Positions 1 through 8,672 of a stretch of 64,000 nucleotides of DNA are shown here, piece after piece. Source of the stretch: AP-15 sp963832875. Its GTDB lineage: Bacteria > Pseudomonadota > Alphaproteobacteria > ATCC43930 > CGMCC-115725. Location of the stretch: assembly GCA_963832875.1 (NCBI GenBank), contig CAWHWB010000002.1, forward strand, positions 186,001-250,000. Direction: 5' to 3'. Below the pieces are notes generated by a model. It was not told the origin of the DNA. It did not search any database and was given only the letters and a program-made list of their open reading frames with translations. Made by a program: the position numbers and the translations under genes. Within the stretch, counting starts at the first letter, position 1. The number at the start of each line of letters is the position of its first letter.

Positions 1-95
1 AGATGGCGCTGGAAGATGCTACCTGTCAGCCGGTGTGGGCCGGGGTGCTGGCGCAGCTGTTGAAGGCGACCCCGGCGGCGCCGTTCGTTCCGTGA
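1..95 (+). CDS. C-terminal end of an unidentified phage-type protein (partial)
   Basis: The frame is open from the left edge and ends at the TGA at 93-95, giving about 30 residues ending AAPFVP. The stop overlaps the GTG start of the next small gene by four bases (GTGA at 92-95), which implies translational coupling. The neighbours to the right are small phage-like ORFs, so this is probably the end of a prophage or gene-transfer-agent gene. The fragment is too short to name a family. Confidence 0.4.
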   Translation, partial: MALEDATCQPVWAGVLAQLLKATPAAPFVP

Positions 96-410
96 CCTTT
101 AAGCCGCGGTTTTCGCCCGAGATCAATTTCGGGCATGTCATGCAGGCGGCGGTGTTGATGCTGACGGTGGGCGGCGGCGCCGTGACCAGCTATATCAGCC
201 TGCGCGGCGATCATCGAGCAGTTGCGCGCCGATTTCGGCGTGCAGATCGCTTCGCACGAACTGCGCATCGAAGCGGCCGAACGCGCGCTCGATCAACGCC
301 GTCTCGACGACCGCGATTTTCAGGCCGAGATGCGCGCCGCACTGGGGCGGATCATCGACGCCATTGGCGATCTGCGCACCCAAATCGTGCAAAAGCAGGA
401 TCGAAAATAG
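92..410 (+). pseudogene. Small phage-associated membrane/coiled-coil protein, one frameshift
   Basis: A GTG at 92 overlaps the preceding stop. The first frame encodes about 39 residues containing a hydrophobic segment (AAVLMLTVGGGAVTSYISL). The sequence then continues in a different frame from about 210 (IIEQLRADFGVQIASHELR) through a charged helix to the stop at 408-410. The hydrophobic N-terminus plus coiled-coil tail reads as one protein of about 105 residues interrupted by a single-base shift near 209-212. The arrangement is typical of small prophage ORFs located just before the lysis genes. The exact function is unknown. The shift could be a real mutation or a base-call error. Confidence 0.5.
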
Positions 411-457
411 ATGGCATTTGAAAACCGACGAACCGCCCGCCTATTGAGGAGCGCGCA

Positions 458-667
458 ATGCTGCCTCGTAAACTGACCGCCGTCGACCCCGAAAATGAGC
501 GGCGGCGGTACAAGATCGTGCGCCGGGACACGATGGCGGACGTGCCGGGCCTGATATTGTCGGCCAGTGTCGAAACCGGCTTGTGCCTGTTGCGGAGCTC
601 GAACGGCAGCAGTCAGGAGTTCAATTTCGGCCCGGACGGTTTGCGCATCGTCATTGCCGCTCGGTAA
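458..667 (+). CDS. Small hypothetical phage-associated protein
   Basis: A 69-residue ORF starts at an ATG 8-9 bases after a GAGGAG ribosome-binding site. It is soluble, with no signal peptide or membrane segment, and ends in FGPDGLRIVIAAR. It lies between the small membrane/coiled-coil ORF and the holin-like gene on the same strand. I do not recognise a named domain. Its placement suggests a small accessory protein of the same phage or gene-transfer-agent module. Confidence 0.55.
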   Translation: MLPRKLTAVDPENERRRYKIVRRDTMADVPGLILSASVETGLCLLRSSNGSSQEFNFGPDGLRIVIAAR

Positions 668-743
668 GCACGGAGCTGCGCCGGTCGCCGCGCGCGCCAA
701 CGGTCATTTCCCAAAACGTCTCTGTGTCATCGAGGAGATTGCG

Positions 744-929
744 GTGAACGTTCTCCCCTTCCTGCTCGCACGCCTCAAAGAGCCGTCGACCTACGCCGGC
801 GCCGGCGCGCTGCTCGCCGCGGCCGGCATCCACGTCGACGACACGGTTTTGCAAGCGGTCATTCAGGTGCTGGTTTCGCTTGCCGGCCTCGCCGCGATGC
901 TGACGTCCGAGAAGGCTGTCGCGCCATGA
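744..929 (+). CDS. Holin-like small phage membrane protein
   Basis: A GTG start at 744 follows a GAGGAG site at 732-737. The 61-residue product has a short polar N-terminus and two hydrophobic stretches, one around residues 17-28 and one around 35-52, ending in a charged tail. Small size, two membrane helices and position next to a lysis-type lipoprotein fit a holin or holin-like protein that permeabilises the inner membrane. The assignment rests on topology and context, not on a recognised motif. Confidence 0.5.
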   Translation: MNVLPFLLARLKEPSTYAGAGALLAAAGIHVDDTVLQAVIQVLVSLAGLAAMLTSEKAVAP

Positions 930-1051
930 TAGCGAGCTTCAGGATCGGCGCCGGCCATCGGGTTCTGGACCCGACGCGGCGCCGCGCCATTCCGGCTTGA
1001 TCGGAAGCCCGACCCTGGTCATGGTGCGCGACACCGGGGTAGGGGAGCGAG

Positions 1052-1291
1052 ATGGCGTCGAGGGCGGGGATCGGGTTTGCGGCGCTGGCCGCGGTTTTGA
1101 TCGTGGCCGGCTGCAGCACCGTGGGCTCGACCGCTTGCCAATGTCCCAAGCCGGTGGCTTACAACGAAGCGACCATCAAAGCGATCACCGCCGCGCTGAA
1201 GGCCTTGCCGCCCGACAGTGTATTGCAGGCGGCAATGGACGATTACGAAGACGAGCGCTACAATCTGCGCCATTGCAGTGGTGGTCAGTGA
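1052..1291 (+). CDS. Putative outer-membrane spanin-like (Rz1-type) lysis lipoprotein
   Basis: This 79-residue protein begins with a basic N-terminus and a hydrophobic segment ending in a lipobox (VAGC, with Cys at residue 21), so it should be lipidated and exported. The mature part has several cysteines, a CPKP motif, and a conserved-looking end (LPPDSVLQAAMDDYE then LRHC). A short lipoprotein at the end of a holin-containing phage cassette resembles an Rz1/o-spanin that disrupts the outer membrane at lysis. A classical Rz partner was not found upstream. An unrelated small phage lipoprotein is also possible. Confidence 0.5.
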   Translation: MASRAGIGFAALAAVLIVAGCSTVGSTACQCPKPVAYNEATIKAITAALKALPPDSVLQAAMDDYEDERYNLRHCSGGQ

Positions 1292-1315
1292 CGCGGCTGC
1301 CGAGACGGCGTCCCC

Positions 1316-1492
1316 CTATAGAAGCAGCGCCAAAAGGTGCCGACCGAGCACCATGCCGGCGGCGAGCGCGATGATCATCAGCGGGATGTAGTTGAACTTG
1401 CCAGGGTGGTATGGGCGGCGATCGAGGACGATTGCGCCGACGAGGATCAGCACGCAAGCCGCCAGCGCGATGCTCGTCTCGGTCAGGCCCAT
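1316..1492 (-). CDS. Small two-helix membrane protein
   Basis: The minus-strand ORF runs from the ATG at 1492 to the TAG at 1316-1318 and gives 58 residues. The first helix covers about residues 7-23 (IALAACVLILVGAIVLD), followed by a short polar loop with RRPYHPGKFNYIP. A second helix covers about residues 37-49 (LMIIALAAGMVLG), and the end is RHLLALLL. It sits about 40 bases downstream of the COG0523 GTPase gene on the same strand and may be co-transcribed with it. Its function is unknown; the hairpin-like topology and codon use support a real gene. Confidence 0.55.
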   Translation of the reverse strand: MGLTETSIALAACVLILVGAIVLDRRPYHPGKFNYIPLMIIALAAGMVLGRHLLALLL

Positions 1493-1534
1493 CACGGTCC
1501 GAGCGAGCGCCGCCTGGCCCCGTGGCGGTGGCCG

Positions 1535-2602
1535 CTATCCGGCTTCCTCGGCCGCCTCTTCGAAAGCCGCAAGCGTCTTTTCGATCGCCTCGCGCGGCAG
1601 ATCGCGAGTGATGAACACCATTCGCGTGCGATGGTCGTCGCTCGGCCATTCCGGCAATAGCACCGGCGGGTGAAAGAGATGCTGAACCCCATGCACAACA
1701 ACCGGCTCCCCGGGCCGATCGCTGAGCGCCACGATCGCCTTCAGCCGCAACAGATCGTCGCCGCGCATCGTCGCCAGCGCGTCGAGCCAGGTCGATAACG
1801 CCGCCCATGAGATCGGCCGCTCGCGGATGATGCAGAAGGCGCGGATACGATCGTCGTGGCGGTTGACGTCGAGCTGATCGTGCTCGTGATCGTGGTCCTT
1901 TCTATCCCCGTGGCTGGACTCGAACGCTTCGTCGCGCAGCCAGCCCTGCACATCGATGCTTTTGGTCTGCGGGTCGTAAAAGCCGAGATTAAACAGTAGG
2001 GCGGGGTCGACCGCCCCTTGGGCCACCGCCAGCAGCCGGGCGCCCGGGTTCAGAGCGGCGAGCCGCGCCGTCAACGCCGCCACAGCTTCCGGTTCGGCGA
2101 GATCGGTCTTGGTCAGCAACAGCCGGTCGGCGACCGCGGACTGCTTGACCGCCTCGGGCTGGCGGTCGAGCGTGCCGGCCCCGTTGACGGCGTCGACCGT
2201 CGCCACCACGCCGTCGAGCATGTAGCGGGCTGCGACCAGCGGATCCGAGATCAAGGTGTGCAGGATCGGCGCCGGATCCGCGAGCCCGGTCGTCTCGATC
2301 ACGACGCGGCCGAAACGCGGGACCTTGCCGTTGGCCCGGCCGACAAAAAGGTTCAGCAATGTGTCGACGATGTCCCCGCGCACGGTGCAGCACAGGCAGC
2401 CGCTGTTCAGCAGCACGACATCGTCGGTGGCGCTCTCGACCAAGAGATGGTCGATGCCGATTTCGCCGAATTCGTTGACGATGACCGCGGTCTCCGCCAT
2501 CCCCGGCTGCTTCAGCACATGATTAAGCACGGTCGTCTTGCCGCTGCCGAGAAAGCCGGTCAGCAACGTCACCGGGATCAGAGAGGGTTCGGTCGAATTC
2601 AT
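1535..2602 (-). CDS. CobW/COG0523 family metal-chaperone GTPase
   Basis: The 355-residue product is a G3E-family P-loop GTPase. It has a Walker A motif near residue 17 (GFLGSGKTT), the family's metal-binding GCLCC motif near residue 68, an ETTGLADP switch region, and a TKTD guanine-specificity motif. A histidine/aspartate-rich linker (HDHEHD) precedes the C-terminal CobW_C domain. Members insert or deliver metals such as Zn2+ or Co2+ to client proteins in the cytoplasm. No cobalamin genes or Zur site are visible nearby, so the metal and client cannot be assigned. Length is normal and the gene is intact. Confidence 0.9.
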   Translation of the reverse strand: MNSTEPSLIPVTLLTGFLGSGKTTVLNHVLKQPGMAETAVIVNEFGEIGIDHLLVESATDDVVLLNSGCLCCTVRGDIVDTLLNLFVGRANGKVPRFGRVVIETTGLADPAPILHTLISDPLVAARYMLDGVVATVDAVNGAGTLDRQPEAVKQSAVADRLLLTKTDLAEPEAVAALTARLAALNPGARLLAVAQGAVDPALLFNLGFYDPQTKSIDVQGWLRDEAFESSHGDRKDHDHEHDQLDVNRHDDRIRAFCIIRERPISWAALSTWLDALATMRGDDLLRLKAIVALSDRPGEPVVVHGVQHLFHPPVLLPEWPSDDHRTRMVFITRDLPREAIEKTLAAFEEAAEEAG

Positions 2603-2683
2603 CGCGCAGCGGGCTCCGCTTGGGCGTTTCAGCGAGTTTGTTCGATATTACCGGCTCGGTCGAGTGCGCCGGTTCTGGTGGCG

Positions 2684-3649
2684 CTATTTGAGCGCTGCGG
2701 ACCGAGAGGCGACTGAGATACGATCGAAATCGGCGACGACCCGCGTCCGCGGAAACAGCGCGGCCGCCTCCGCACCGATCTCTTCCGGCCGATAGCGGCC
2801 CGAGATGTGGGTCAGCAGCAATTCGCGCACCCCGGCCTCGCGCGCGAGCCGTGCCGCCGTGGCGGCGGTCAGATGGCCGCGCGCCCGGGCGAGAGAATCG
2901 TCGCGGTCGAGGAAGGTGGCTTCGATCACAAGGGCGTCGGCGCCCCGAATGCGATCGGTTAAGGAGGCGACTTCCTCGACATCGCCGACAACAGCGAGCC
3001 TGGCGCCGGCGAGCTCGAGCCCTTGAACCATCTCCGGCGCGACCAAGCGGCCGTCGGCGAGCCTTACCGAGCGGCCCTCCGCCAGCTCGCGCCGGACCGC
3101 TCCTTCAGGCACGCCGAATGCTGCAAGCCGTTCGGCAAGCAACGGGCGGCGCGCTTCTTCCTCGAATCGCCACCCCAGGCTGCTGGTGCCCCGATGCGCC
3201 ACCGCAAAGGCGTCGAGACGCCAGCCCGGCCGCGACAGCACCAACCCCGGCGCGACAGCGCGCAAGCGGTAGCGCCCTCCTCCCTCGGCGCCGACGGTCG
3301 CGGCGAGATAGCGGCGGACAAATTCCACGGTCTCGCCGCTGCCAATGATCTCGATCGCGTCGCCGAGCCCCCACAGCGCGCGGGTGGCGACGAGCCCCGC
3401 CAGCCCTGCCACATGATCCAGGTGCGCGTGGGTCAGCAGCACCTGTCCGAGCCCGCGAAAGCCGAGCCCGGCGCGCAGCAGCTGGCGCTGTGTCCCCTCC
3501 CCGCAATCAACCAGATACCGGTCGGGCCCGTGCCCGACGCATAGCGCCGGCAGACCCCGTTCGGCAGAGGGCACCGCCGCGGCAGTGCCGAGAAAGACGA
3601 GTTCGAACATCGGCGTTGCGGCCTCGCGCAGGATCGCGAGCCCCATCAT
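2684..3649 (-). CDS. rnz: Ribonuclease Z (tRNA 3'-processing endonuclease)
   Basis: This is a metallo-beta-lactamase-fold enzyme of 321 residues with the RNase Z signature DCGEGTQRQL followed by HAHLDHVAGL, the HxHxDH zinc site. Further ligands are seen in the GDVEE and late THISGRY segments. It cleaves the 3' trailer of tRNA precursors. The conserved family start (MFELVFLG) corresponds to the ATG at 3610. The longer start at 3649/3646 has a GGAG nearby, so the true start is uncertain by 12-13 codons. It is divergent from the amidase gene, with only nine bases between the outermost start codons. Confidence 0.88.
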   Translation of the reverse strand: MMGLAILREAATPMFELVFLGTAAAVPSAERGLPALCVGHGPDRYLVDCGEGTQRQLLRAGLGFRGLGQVLLTHAHLDHVAGLAGLVATRALWGLGDAIEIIGSGETVEFVRRYLAATVGAEGGGRYRLRAVAPGLVLSRPGWRLDAFAVAHRGTSSLGWRFEEEARRPLLAERLAAFGVPEGAVRRELAEGRSVRLADGRLVAPEMVQGLELAGARLAVVGDVEEVASLTDRIRGADALVIEATFLDRDDSLARARGHLTAATAARLAREAGVRELLLTHISGRYRPEEIGAEAAALFPRTRVVADFDRISVASRSAALK

Positions 3650-3658
3650 AGCTCCGGG

Positions 3659-5281
3659 ATGTTAAGCTGCACCCCGAGATCCTTCATGGGGCGTCAGCTT
3701 TCGGTCATGGCAAGCTTTGAGGTCGCGAACGCGACGATCGGCAATCTGCAACAGGCGCTCGCGGCCGGCATCACCACGGCCTCGGCACTGGTGCGGGCCT
3801 ATCTGGCGCGCATTGCAGCTTATGACCGCGCCGGCCCTTGTCTTAACGCGGTGCGCGAGATCAACCCGGACGTGCTCGCGATCGCCGCGGCGCTCGACGC
3901 CGCCAAGCCGGCCATGCGAAGACCGCTCGAAGGCATCCCGATCCTTGTCAAGGACAACATCGCCACGGCCGACGCGCAGCACACGACCGCGGGCTCGCTC
4001 GCCTTGGCCGAGGCGCGGGCTCGCGAGGACGCCACGGTCGTCGCCCTGCTGCGGCAGGCGGGCGCGATCATCCTCGGCAAGGCCAACCTGACCGAATTCG
4101 CCAACATATTGGCGATCGACATGCCGGCCGGGTACAGCTCGCTCGGCGGCCAGGTCCGCAACCCCTACGCACCGGGGCTCGACGAGCGCGGGGTGCCGAC
4201 CGTCTCGCCGGGCGGGTCCAGTTCGGGCTCGGCGGCGGCGGTCGCGGCCGGGCTGGCGGCGGCGGCGATCGGCACCGAGACCTCGGGCTCGCTGCTGTCG
4301 CCCGCCTGCCAGAACGGCCTCGTTACAGTCAAGCCGACGGTCGGGCTCTTGAGCCGTGCCGGTATCATTCCGATTGCGCACAGCCAGGACACCGCCGGGC
4401 CGTTGACCCGCACTGTGCGCGATGCGGCGATCCTGCTCAAAGTGCTGGCGGCCGCCGACCCGCTCGACCCGGCGACCGCAGCGATCGAGCGCCCGGCGGA
4501 TTATACCAGCATTCTCGACGCCGACGGGCTGCGCGGCGCAAGGATCGGCGTGCCGAGCGACCCGGCCGACCCGGCTAACGATGTTTATTACGGCTCATTG
4601 CCGGCGCCCGTCGCCGCACTGATGGCCGAGGCGATCGTCGCGGTCGAAGCGGTCGGCGCGACAATCGTGCGCGCCAATATGCCGACTGCCGGCTGGATTG
4701 GCGGACCCGGCACCGAGATCGCCATCCTGAACCGCAATCCCCAAAGCCCGACCTTTTGTCAGCCGCTGCGCCGGCCGCTCGTGTTTATTTACGAGCTGAA
4801 GCACGATCTCGATCTTTATCTGCGCGACTGGGCCGGCGGCACGGCGATGCGCAGTCTCGACGACATCATCGCCTTCAACGTCGCCCATGCCGACCGCGCG
4901 CTGCGCTTTGGCCAGGATTTGTTTCTCGCCGCCGCGGCGACGAACGGCGATCTGAGCGAGCCCGAATATCTGTCTGCCCGGCAGATGGATTTGCGCGCCT
5001 CGCGCAGTCTCGGGCTCGACGCGTATTTGGACCGGCACCGGCTCGATGCGGTGCTATTCCCGGGTGCCGCGGGTGCCTCGATCGCCGCCAAGGCCGGCTA
5101 TCCCAGCGTCCAGGTCCCCGCCGGCTTCGTCAGCGGCGGCGGCGAGACGCCCGAATACCCGTTCGGCATCACCTTTACCGGCCGCGCGTGGAGCGAGCCC
5201 GCCCTGTTGCGCCTGGCCTATGCCTTCGAGCAGGCGACCCACTCCCGCCGCCCGCCACCCGACACCCCGGCGCTGTTCTAG
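3659..5281 (+). CDS. Amidase signature family amidohydrolase
   Basis: The 540-residue enzyme carries the amidase-signature Ser-cisSer-Lys triad: Lys in VKDN near residue 98 and the serine-rich loop SPGGSSSGSAAAVAAG near 181-196, followed by GTETSGSLL. It hydrolyses amide bonds; the substrate cannot be read from sequence. It is not part of a gatCAB set, and the C-terminus is typical of stand-alone amidases. Starts at 3659, 3686 and 3707 are all possible; MASFEVANATI at 3707 fits the family best, but no strong ribosome site decides it. It converges with the RidA gene. Confidence 0.88.
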   Translation: MLSCTPRSFMGRQLSVMASFEVANATIGNLQQALAAGITTASALVRAYLARIAAYDRAGPCLNAVREINPDVLAIAAALDAAKPAMRRPLEGIPILVKDNIATADAQHTTAGSLALAEARAREDATVVALLRQAGAIILGKANLTEFANILAIDMPAGYSSLGGQVRNPYAPGLDERGVPTVSPGGSSSGSAAAVAAGLAAAAIGTETSGSLLSPACQNGLVTVKPTVGLLSRAGIIPIAHSQDTAGPLTRTVRDAAILLKVLAAADPLDPATAAIERPADYTSILDADGLRGARIGVPSDPADPANDVYYGSLPAPVAALMAEAIVAVEAVGATIVRANMPTAGWIGGPGTEIAILNRNPQSPTFCQPLRRPLVFIYELKHDLDLYLRDWAGGTAMRSLDDIIAFNVAHADRALRFGQDLFLAAAATNGDLSEPEYLSARQMDLRASRSLGLDAYLDRHRLDAVLFPGAAGASIAAKAGYPSVQVPAGFVSGGGETPEYPFGITFTGRAWSEPALLRLAYAFEQATHSRRPPPDTPALF

Positions 5282-5294
5282 ACCCGCGTCGTCC

Positions 5295-5708
5295 TCAGTC
5301 GACGATCGCCATGACTTCGATCTCGATCATCGCGTCGGGGTCCGCGAGGCGGCGCACCTCGACCGTCGTGCTGGTCGGCGTTGCCGGGCCGAAATAGCGC
5401 AGGCGCATGTCGCCGTGCTTCGAAAACTCACCGAAATCGGTGACGAAGGTGCTGGTCTTGACGATGTCGGCGAGGCTGGCGCCGGCTGCTTCGAGGCAGA
5501 TTTTGATATTTTCGCCGGTCTGCTGAATCTGGGCGCGCATATCGCCCTTTCCGACGAGATTTCCTTGCGCGTCGCGCGCCAGCTGGCCGGCGACGAAGAT
5601 CATCCGCCCGCTGCCGCTGACCGTTACCACCTGGGTGTAGGAGGCCTGCCCGCCGACCCGCCGGACATGAATCCCTTCCGGCTGAATCTTTTCCCGCTTA
5701 ATCGCCAT
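5295..5708 (-). CDS. RidA/YjgF-like family protein
   Basis: A 137-residue protein starts MAIKREKIQPEGIH with a good GGGAGGGA site directly upstream. Upstream in-frame codons were not included because they lack such a site. It shows the RidA-fold features: FVAGQLARDAQGNLVG near the middle, a Q-rich helix (QIQQTGENIKICLEAAGAS), the VKTSTFVTDF strand, and a terminal IEIEVMAIVD. Family members deaminate reactive enamines/imines or act in small-molecule catabolism. It is convergent with the amidase and divergent from the luciferase-like gene. Confidence 0.88.
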   Translation of the reverse strand: MAIKREKIQPEGIHVRRVGGQASYTQVVTVSGSGRMIFVAGQLARDAQGNLVGKGDMRAQIQQTGENIKICLEAAGASLADIVKTSTFVTDFGEFSKHGDMRLRYFGPATPTSTTVEVRRLADPDAMIEIEVMAIVD

Positions 5709-5852
5709 GCTGTCCCTCCCGCTGGTTCGAATCCGGGCGGCTGCCGCGCGGGAGCGGGTGTTTTCCTGCCCCCCGATCTTCGCTAGCATCGCCGCGACGC
5801 CGGCTCTCGGGCATCGGCCCGGGGGTAAGAGCGGTAACCCAGCGAGGGCCCA

Positions 5853-7068
5853 ATGTCACTGCTCAATCTCCGCCACGGGATCTTTCTGCCGCCGTTTCAT
5901 CCCAACGAGGAGAACCCGACCCAGTGCCTGGAGCGCGATCTCGAGCTGATGGTGTGGCTGGATAAGCTCGGCTTTCACGAGGCGTGGATCGGCGAGCACC
6001 ATTCCGCCGGATATGAAATCATCTCCTCGCCGGAGATCTTCATCGCCTTCGCCGCCGAGCGCACCCGGCACATCCGCCTCGGAACCGGCGTCGTCTCGCT
6101 GCCCTACCACCATCCGATGATGATCGCCGACCGCATCGTCCAGCTCGACCATATGACGCGCGGCCGGGTCATGTTCGGCGCCGGCCCCGGCCTGCTTGCC
6201 GGCGACGCCATCATGATGGGCATCGATCCCTTGACCCAGCGCGACCGCATGGCCGAGGCGCTCGATGCGATCCTGCGCCTGTTCCGCGGCGAGATCGTCA
6301 CCGAGAAGACCGACTGGTACACGATGGAGGGCGCCCGGCTGCACCTGCTGCCTTATACGCGGCCATATCCGGAGGTCGCGGTGGTCAGCTCGAACACGCC
6401 GTCCGGCGGGCGGCTTGCCGGCAAGTACGACCTCGGGATGATCTGCGTCGCCGCAACCAACCCGTTCGGCTACGAGGCGCTGTCGGCGAACTGGCAGATC
6501 GCCAACGACGTTGCCGCCGAACACGGCCGCACGATGGACGCCAACCGGCTGCGCCTCGTCGGCCCGATACACATCGCCGAGACCCGCGCACAAGCCTACG
6601 AGAACGCTAAATTCGGCTTCGAGCGCTATTTGGGCTACGCCAACAACAACCAGCCGCGCTTTATCGTGCCGGCAGGGCGAGACCCGCTCGAGTGGTTTGT
6701 CGAGAACCGCTATGGCGTTTGCGGCACCCCGGACGACGCGATCGCGCTGATCGAGCGGCTTTACGAGCAAGCAGGGCACCTTCGGCGCCTTTTTGCATCA
6801 GGCGCACAACTGGGCCGATTGGGAGGCGACAAAGCGCTCCTACGAACTCTACGCGCGCTATGTGATGCCGCATTTCAGCCAAGCGAACCGGCCGCGCGCC
6901 GCCTCCTACCAATGGGCCGGCGACAACCGGACGGAGTTCAGCGCCAAGCGCCAGGCCGCCTCGAAGGCGATGTTCGACAAGCACGAGGCCGAGCAGCGCG
7001 CTGCCCGCGAAGTTGCCGAGGCCGGCCCAGGTATCGCACGCCCCGTCCGCGGCCGCGAGGCGTGGTAG
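5853..7068 (+). pseudogene. Luciferase-like (F420/FMN) monooxygenase, single frameshift
   Basis: The first ~306 codons encode a bacterial-luciferase-fold oxidoreductase starting MSLLNLRHGIFLPPFHPNEE, with WIGEHH and GTGVVSLPYHHP, similar to the limonene-monooxygenase branch. At the G-run 6774-6776 there is one extra base. The next frame continues seamlessly with GTFGAFLHQAHNWADWEA to the TAG at 7066-7068. The total would be a normal length of about 405 residues. Apart from this single-base insertion nothing is degraded, so it may be a sequence error or a very recent mutation. Substrate is unknown. Confidence 0.85.
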
Positions 7069-7276
7069 CCGGGCGGCATTCGCGGGGCCCAACGATTTCG
7101 TCAAAGGAGCAGGCCAGGAGGACGGCGCCCGACGATCTCTTGGCCGGGCCTAGCCCGGCAGCCCTGGAAGTGATGGCGAGCTACACGGTAATAAAATTGG
7201 CGACGCCGACGACCTTCGAACTCCACAGCCGTTTTGGCCTACATAGTCTATCGGACAAGCGGGCGGACATGAAGAG

Positions 7277-7567
7277 ATGGCAGACCGGTTAACCTTGACG
7301 CGCGCCTTTGAGGGCGCAGGCCTGCAAAGCACCGATGCCGAACGGATAGCGACCGAAATCTACGACGCGATCCATGACAACGTCGCGACCAAGGCCGATA
7401 TCGACAATCTTCGGAATGAGATAGAAATTGCCGTGCGCGACCTTAAAATTTGGGCCGGCTCGATCGCAGTGATCATCGCGGGTCTGCTATTCGGCGCGCT
7501 GCACCAATGGCCGCCACAGCCAGCACCGCCCCAGGTTGCCGGATCGCCGGCCCAGCCAGGCCGGTGA
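7277..7567 (+). CDS. Small coiled-coil/transmembrane protein (DUF1640-like)
   Basis: A 96-residue protein with an N-terminal helical region (LTRAFEGAGL, then TKADIDNLRNEIEIAVRDL) that looks like a short coiled coil. One membrane helix follows around residues 60-74 (GSIAVIIAGLLFGAL), then a proline-rich tail. This architecture is common in small alphaproteobacterial proteins resembling DUF1640/CCDC90 proteins. Function is unknown. An AGAG lies just before the ATG. It stands alone between the monooxygenase and a lower-GC gene. Confidence 0.6.
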   Translation: MADRLTLTRAFEGAGLQSTDAERIATEIYDAIHDNVATKADIDNLRNEIEIAVRDLKIWAGSIAVIIAGLLFGALHQWPPQPAPPQVAGSPAQPGR

Positions 7568-7692
7568 GAAGCGGCGGGGAAGATCCTTCGAGCAGAACGA
7601 ACTGATCAATCGGGGCTGGACTAATTAACGCTGGCAAATTCGTTCAAGGGCGCGGGCTCAAATAGCACTGGGCACGCATACCATTGGAATCC

Positions 7693-8601
7693 TCAAAGGC
7701 GCCTGTTTTCGTGTTTAAGCTGCTGTACTGGTTGCGCTCCTGACCCGACATCGGAATTGGCGGAATTCAAAACAACTCCCCCAAAAACAACCGTGTCGCC
7801 ATGGAATTTAACGGACTGCCGAAGGATCGTATTAGCCGCTGCTTGGGCGACCAGCGGCAAATTGCAGTCAGACGTCGTCGTGATTGGGGCCTGCCTACCG
7901 TCAACATACATTTGCCTACAGGTGAACAACGTCGACCTATCGTCCTGCTCGACGAAATTGTGTGAAGGATCCACGGTCACAATCGAGTCAGTATTACCAT
8001 TGGGGCAGTTCCATACAGAAGTCACAGAAGCTTGCTCCGAGCCTTGAGTCTGTTGCATATTTGCTATGCCGTGACCTTTTCTGTTTAGGAGCGTCGCATG
8101 CGCGTCGTCCGCTGCAGCCGCAGCCTGCTGTGGCGTATGAAATACCGTAAACAAAAATGTACATGCCTTATCGGGAAACTGAGAGAGCCAGCTTCGTGGC
8201 TCGCTCGCGCTATTCGACGTGCCCATATCCTCAGTGATGACTTCCAAGCAATGTCGCCATTCGGGAGTCCTCTGATAGGCTAGCGAAGATGCGGACAGTC
8301 CCGCTGCGGTGGTGGGAGCCTCCTTAGGACAGGTTAGACTATCAACGTCCTTCGTTAGGACGTACCCCTGCCTTCCACCCGCACTCGCTTTTGTCCATTC
8401 ACCAGAATTACCGGGAGAGATTTCGATCTTTGCATGCCTCATTTCATTTTCGAACCACCATCTTCTAGAAGAACCAGTCCAGTAATAGAAATAAAGTTGA
8501 ACCGGTCTGTTAACAGTACAAGATATCGCCCAGCACACTGTCGGACTTGCCAAGACCGATATCGCGGTCGAAAAAGCGATGGAGAGCGTCAATCGTTGCA
8601 T
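7693..8601 (-). CDS. Secreted hypothetical protein, lower GC than neighbours
   Basis: The start at 8601 gives a clear Sec signal peptide (MQRLTLSIAFSTAISVLAS, cleavage near CWA). The mature protein has about 275 residues with several cysteines and tryptophans, including a WW pair in SRRWWFENEM. GC and codon choice are visibly more AT-rich than the flanking genes, which suggests horizontal acquisition. I recognise no domain. Earlier in-frame starts give an arginine-rich leader without signal character and were rejected. A GAAGG lies just before the chosen ATG. Confidence 0.6.
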   Translation of the reverse strand: MQRLTLSIAFSTAISVLASPTVCWAISCTVNRPVQLYFYYWTGSSRRWWFENEMRHAKIEISPGNSGEWTKASAGGRQGYVLTKDVDSLTCPKEAPTTAAGLSASSLAYQRTPEWRHCLEVITEDMGTSNSASEPRSWLSQFPDKACTFLFTVFHTPQQAAAAADDAHATLLNRKGHGIANMQQTQGSEQASVTSVWNCPNGNTDSIVTVDPSHNFVEQDDRSTLFTCRQMYVDGRQAPITTTSDCNLPLVAQAAANTILRQSVKFHGDTVVFGGVVLNSANSDVGSGAQPVQQLKHENRRL

Positions 8602-8672
8602 GTGACCTTCGCCTATTCGCGTACCACTCTTGTGCCAGCGGCAACGCTGAGCGCCGCGTGAGGCGTGGTAGG

